A DNA stretch of 14,547 bases from Pseudomonadota bacterium (lineage in GTDB: Bacteria > Pseudomonadota > Gammaproteobacteria > Xanthomonadales > Xanthomonadaceae): assembly GCA_023423855.1 (NCBI GenBank), contig JAFAEU010000004.1, positions 1 to 14,547 of the forward strand. Reading direction: 5' to 3'. The notes under the pieces are model-generated. The model ran no database searches, had not been told where the DNA came from, and saw only the letters and a program-made list of their open reading frames with translations. This document shows positions 13,936 to 14,547 of the stretch, piece after piece. The position numbers and the translations under genes were made by a program. Positions within the stretch are counted from its first letter, which is position 1. The number at the start of each line of letters is the position of its first letter.

Positions 13936-14541
13936 ATGAGCCCCGTCGACATCCTCCCGCCGCAGCGCGCCGCCGTCCTCGACTTCCTGCGTCGGGAGCT
14001 GGCGGCCGGGCGCGCGCCGAGCCTGGCGGAGATCGCCGGGGCCTTCGGCTTCGCCTCGCGCAACGCGGCGTACAAGCACGTGCAGGCGCTGGTGGCCGAC
14101 GGCTTGCTGGAGCTGGCGCCGGGGCGCAAGCGCGGCCTGCGCCTGCCGGGACGGCCCGACCAGCTGCCACTGCCGGTGCTGGGGCAGGTGGCGGCGGGCC
14201 AGCCGATCGGCGCCGACATCGGCAGCGACGAACTGCTGCTGCTCGACCGTGCGCTGTTTTCCGACCGGCCCGACTACCTGCTGAAGGTGAAGGGCGATTC
14301 GATGCGCGACGACGGCATCTTCGACGGCGACCTGGTCGCGGTGAAGCGTGCGAACGAGGCGCGCAACGGCCAGGTGGTGGTGGCGCGCATCGACGGCGAG
14401 ATCACGATCAAGCGCCTCGAACGCTCGAAGACGCGCATCCGCCTGCTGCCGCGCAATCCCGAGCACGCGCCGATCGAGCTGCGCGCGGGACAGGATTTCG
14501 CGATCGAAGGCGTGTACTGCGGCCTGGTGCTCCGGGGCTGA
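13936..14541 (+). CDS. lexA: LexA repressor, LexA2-like SOS regulator
   Basis: A 201-residue SOS repressor. The N-terminal winged helix-turn-helix spans about 1-70 (SLAEIAGAFGFASRNAAYKHVQ, 29-50). The autocleavage site is Ala87-Gly88 in VLGQVAAGQP. The catalytic dyad is Ser122 (VKGDSMRDDGI) and Lys159 (EITIKRLE). RecA filaments would trigger cleavage after DNA damage. The recognition-helix region differs from E. coli LexA (RNAAYKH for PNAAEEH), in line with a different operator. ATG 13936 gives the conserved N-terminus (SPVDILPPQRAAVLDFL). GTG 13918 in the same frame would add six residues encoded by the operator itself. GGAGG at 13913-13917 is 18 bases from ATG 13936, too far for normal use. 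In relatives this LexA type heads a lexA2-imuA-imuB-dnaE2 operon; the window ends six bases after the stop. Confidence 0.95.
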   Translation: MSPVDILPPQRAAVLDFLRRELAAGRAPSLAEIAGAFGFASRNAAYKHVQALVADGLLELAPGRKRGLRLPGRPDQLPLPVLGQVAAGQPIGADIGSDELLLLDRALFSDRPDYLLKVKGDSMRDDGIFDGDLVAVKRANEARNGQVVVARIDGEITIKRLERSKTRIRLLPRNPEHAPIELRAGQDFAIEGVYCGLVLRG

Positions 14542-14547
14542 CGTGGC

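Overview
The window is GC-rich DNA with short intergenic regions full of palindromic repeats. Gene content and repeat style point to a gammaproteobacterium of the Xanthomonas/Lysobacter/Stenotrophomonas group (Lysobacteraceae, formerly Xanthomonadaceae). Supporting signs are a DUF2065 gene just before purA, hairpins headed by GTAG, a LexA gene whose operator looks like the one described for LexA2 of Xanthomonas, and MATE/MFS/TonB-receptor genes with strong GC-ending codon use. The assignment is an inference; no rRNA or tRNA is present to fix it.

Layout. (1) 1-1950: a repeat-rich start, a 62-aa DUF2065 membrane protein, a structured terminator, then purA (adenylosuccinate synthetase) with its own terminator. 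(2) 2010-6962: a Fur-box promoter followed by a four-gene iron/siderophore uptake set on the plus strand: a TonB-dependent siderophore receptor, a DUF3649 protein, a PepSY-type inner-membrane protein (probable ferrisiderophore reductase) and a DUF3325 protein. A 105-bp foldback repeat sits between the receptor and the other three. (3) 7051-9648: a small accessory module made of a 40-bp near-perfect palindrome, an antitoxin plus ParE-type toxin, and a 617-aa DUF262-DUF1524 protein of the GmrSD/BrxU/SspE type, a probable DNA-targeting defence nuclease. (4) 9649-10149: about 500 bp without a gene, holding nested repeats. (5) 10150-13124: a DHA2-type MFS exporter, a pair of GTAG hairpins and a DinF-like MATE exporter. 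(6) 13172-14541: on the minus strand an AbrB/MazE-type antitoxin with a Doc/Fic-type toxin, divergent from a plus-strand lexA whose palindromic operator abuts the start codon.

How the parts work together. The iron genes form a plausible path: ferric siderophore enters through the outer-membrane receptor, iron is released by reduction at the inner membrane with help from the small DUF3649/DUF3325 proteins, and Fur represses the set when iron is plentiful. The toxin-antitoxin pair beside the DUF262 protein, and the second toxin-antitoxin pair beside lexA, mark the 7-14 kb part as accessory and stress-related. The lexA gene looks like the first gene of a lexA2-imuA-imuB-dnaE2 mutagenesis cassette, whose remainder would lie beyond the right edge.

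I did not find a clearly unprecedented system. The best candidates for follow-up are the TA plus DUF262 module, with its large operator and stop-start overlapping mini-ORFs, and the lexA/antitoxin divergent promoter.
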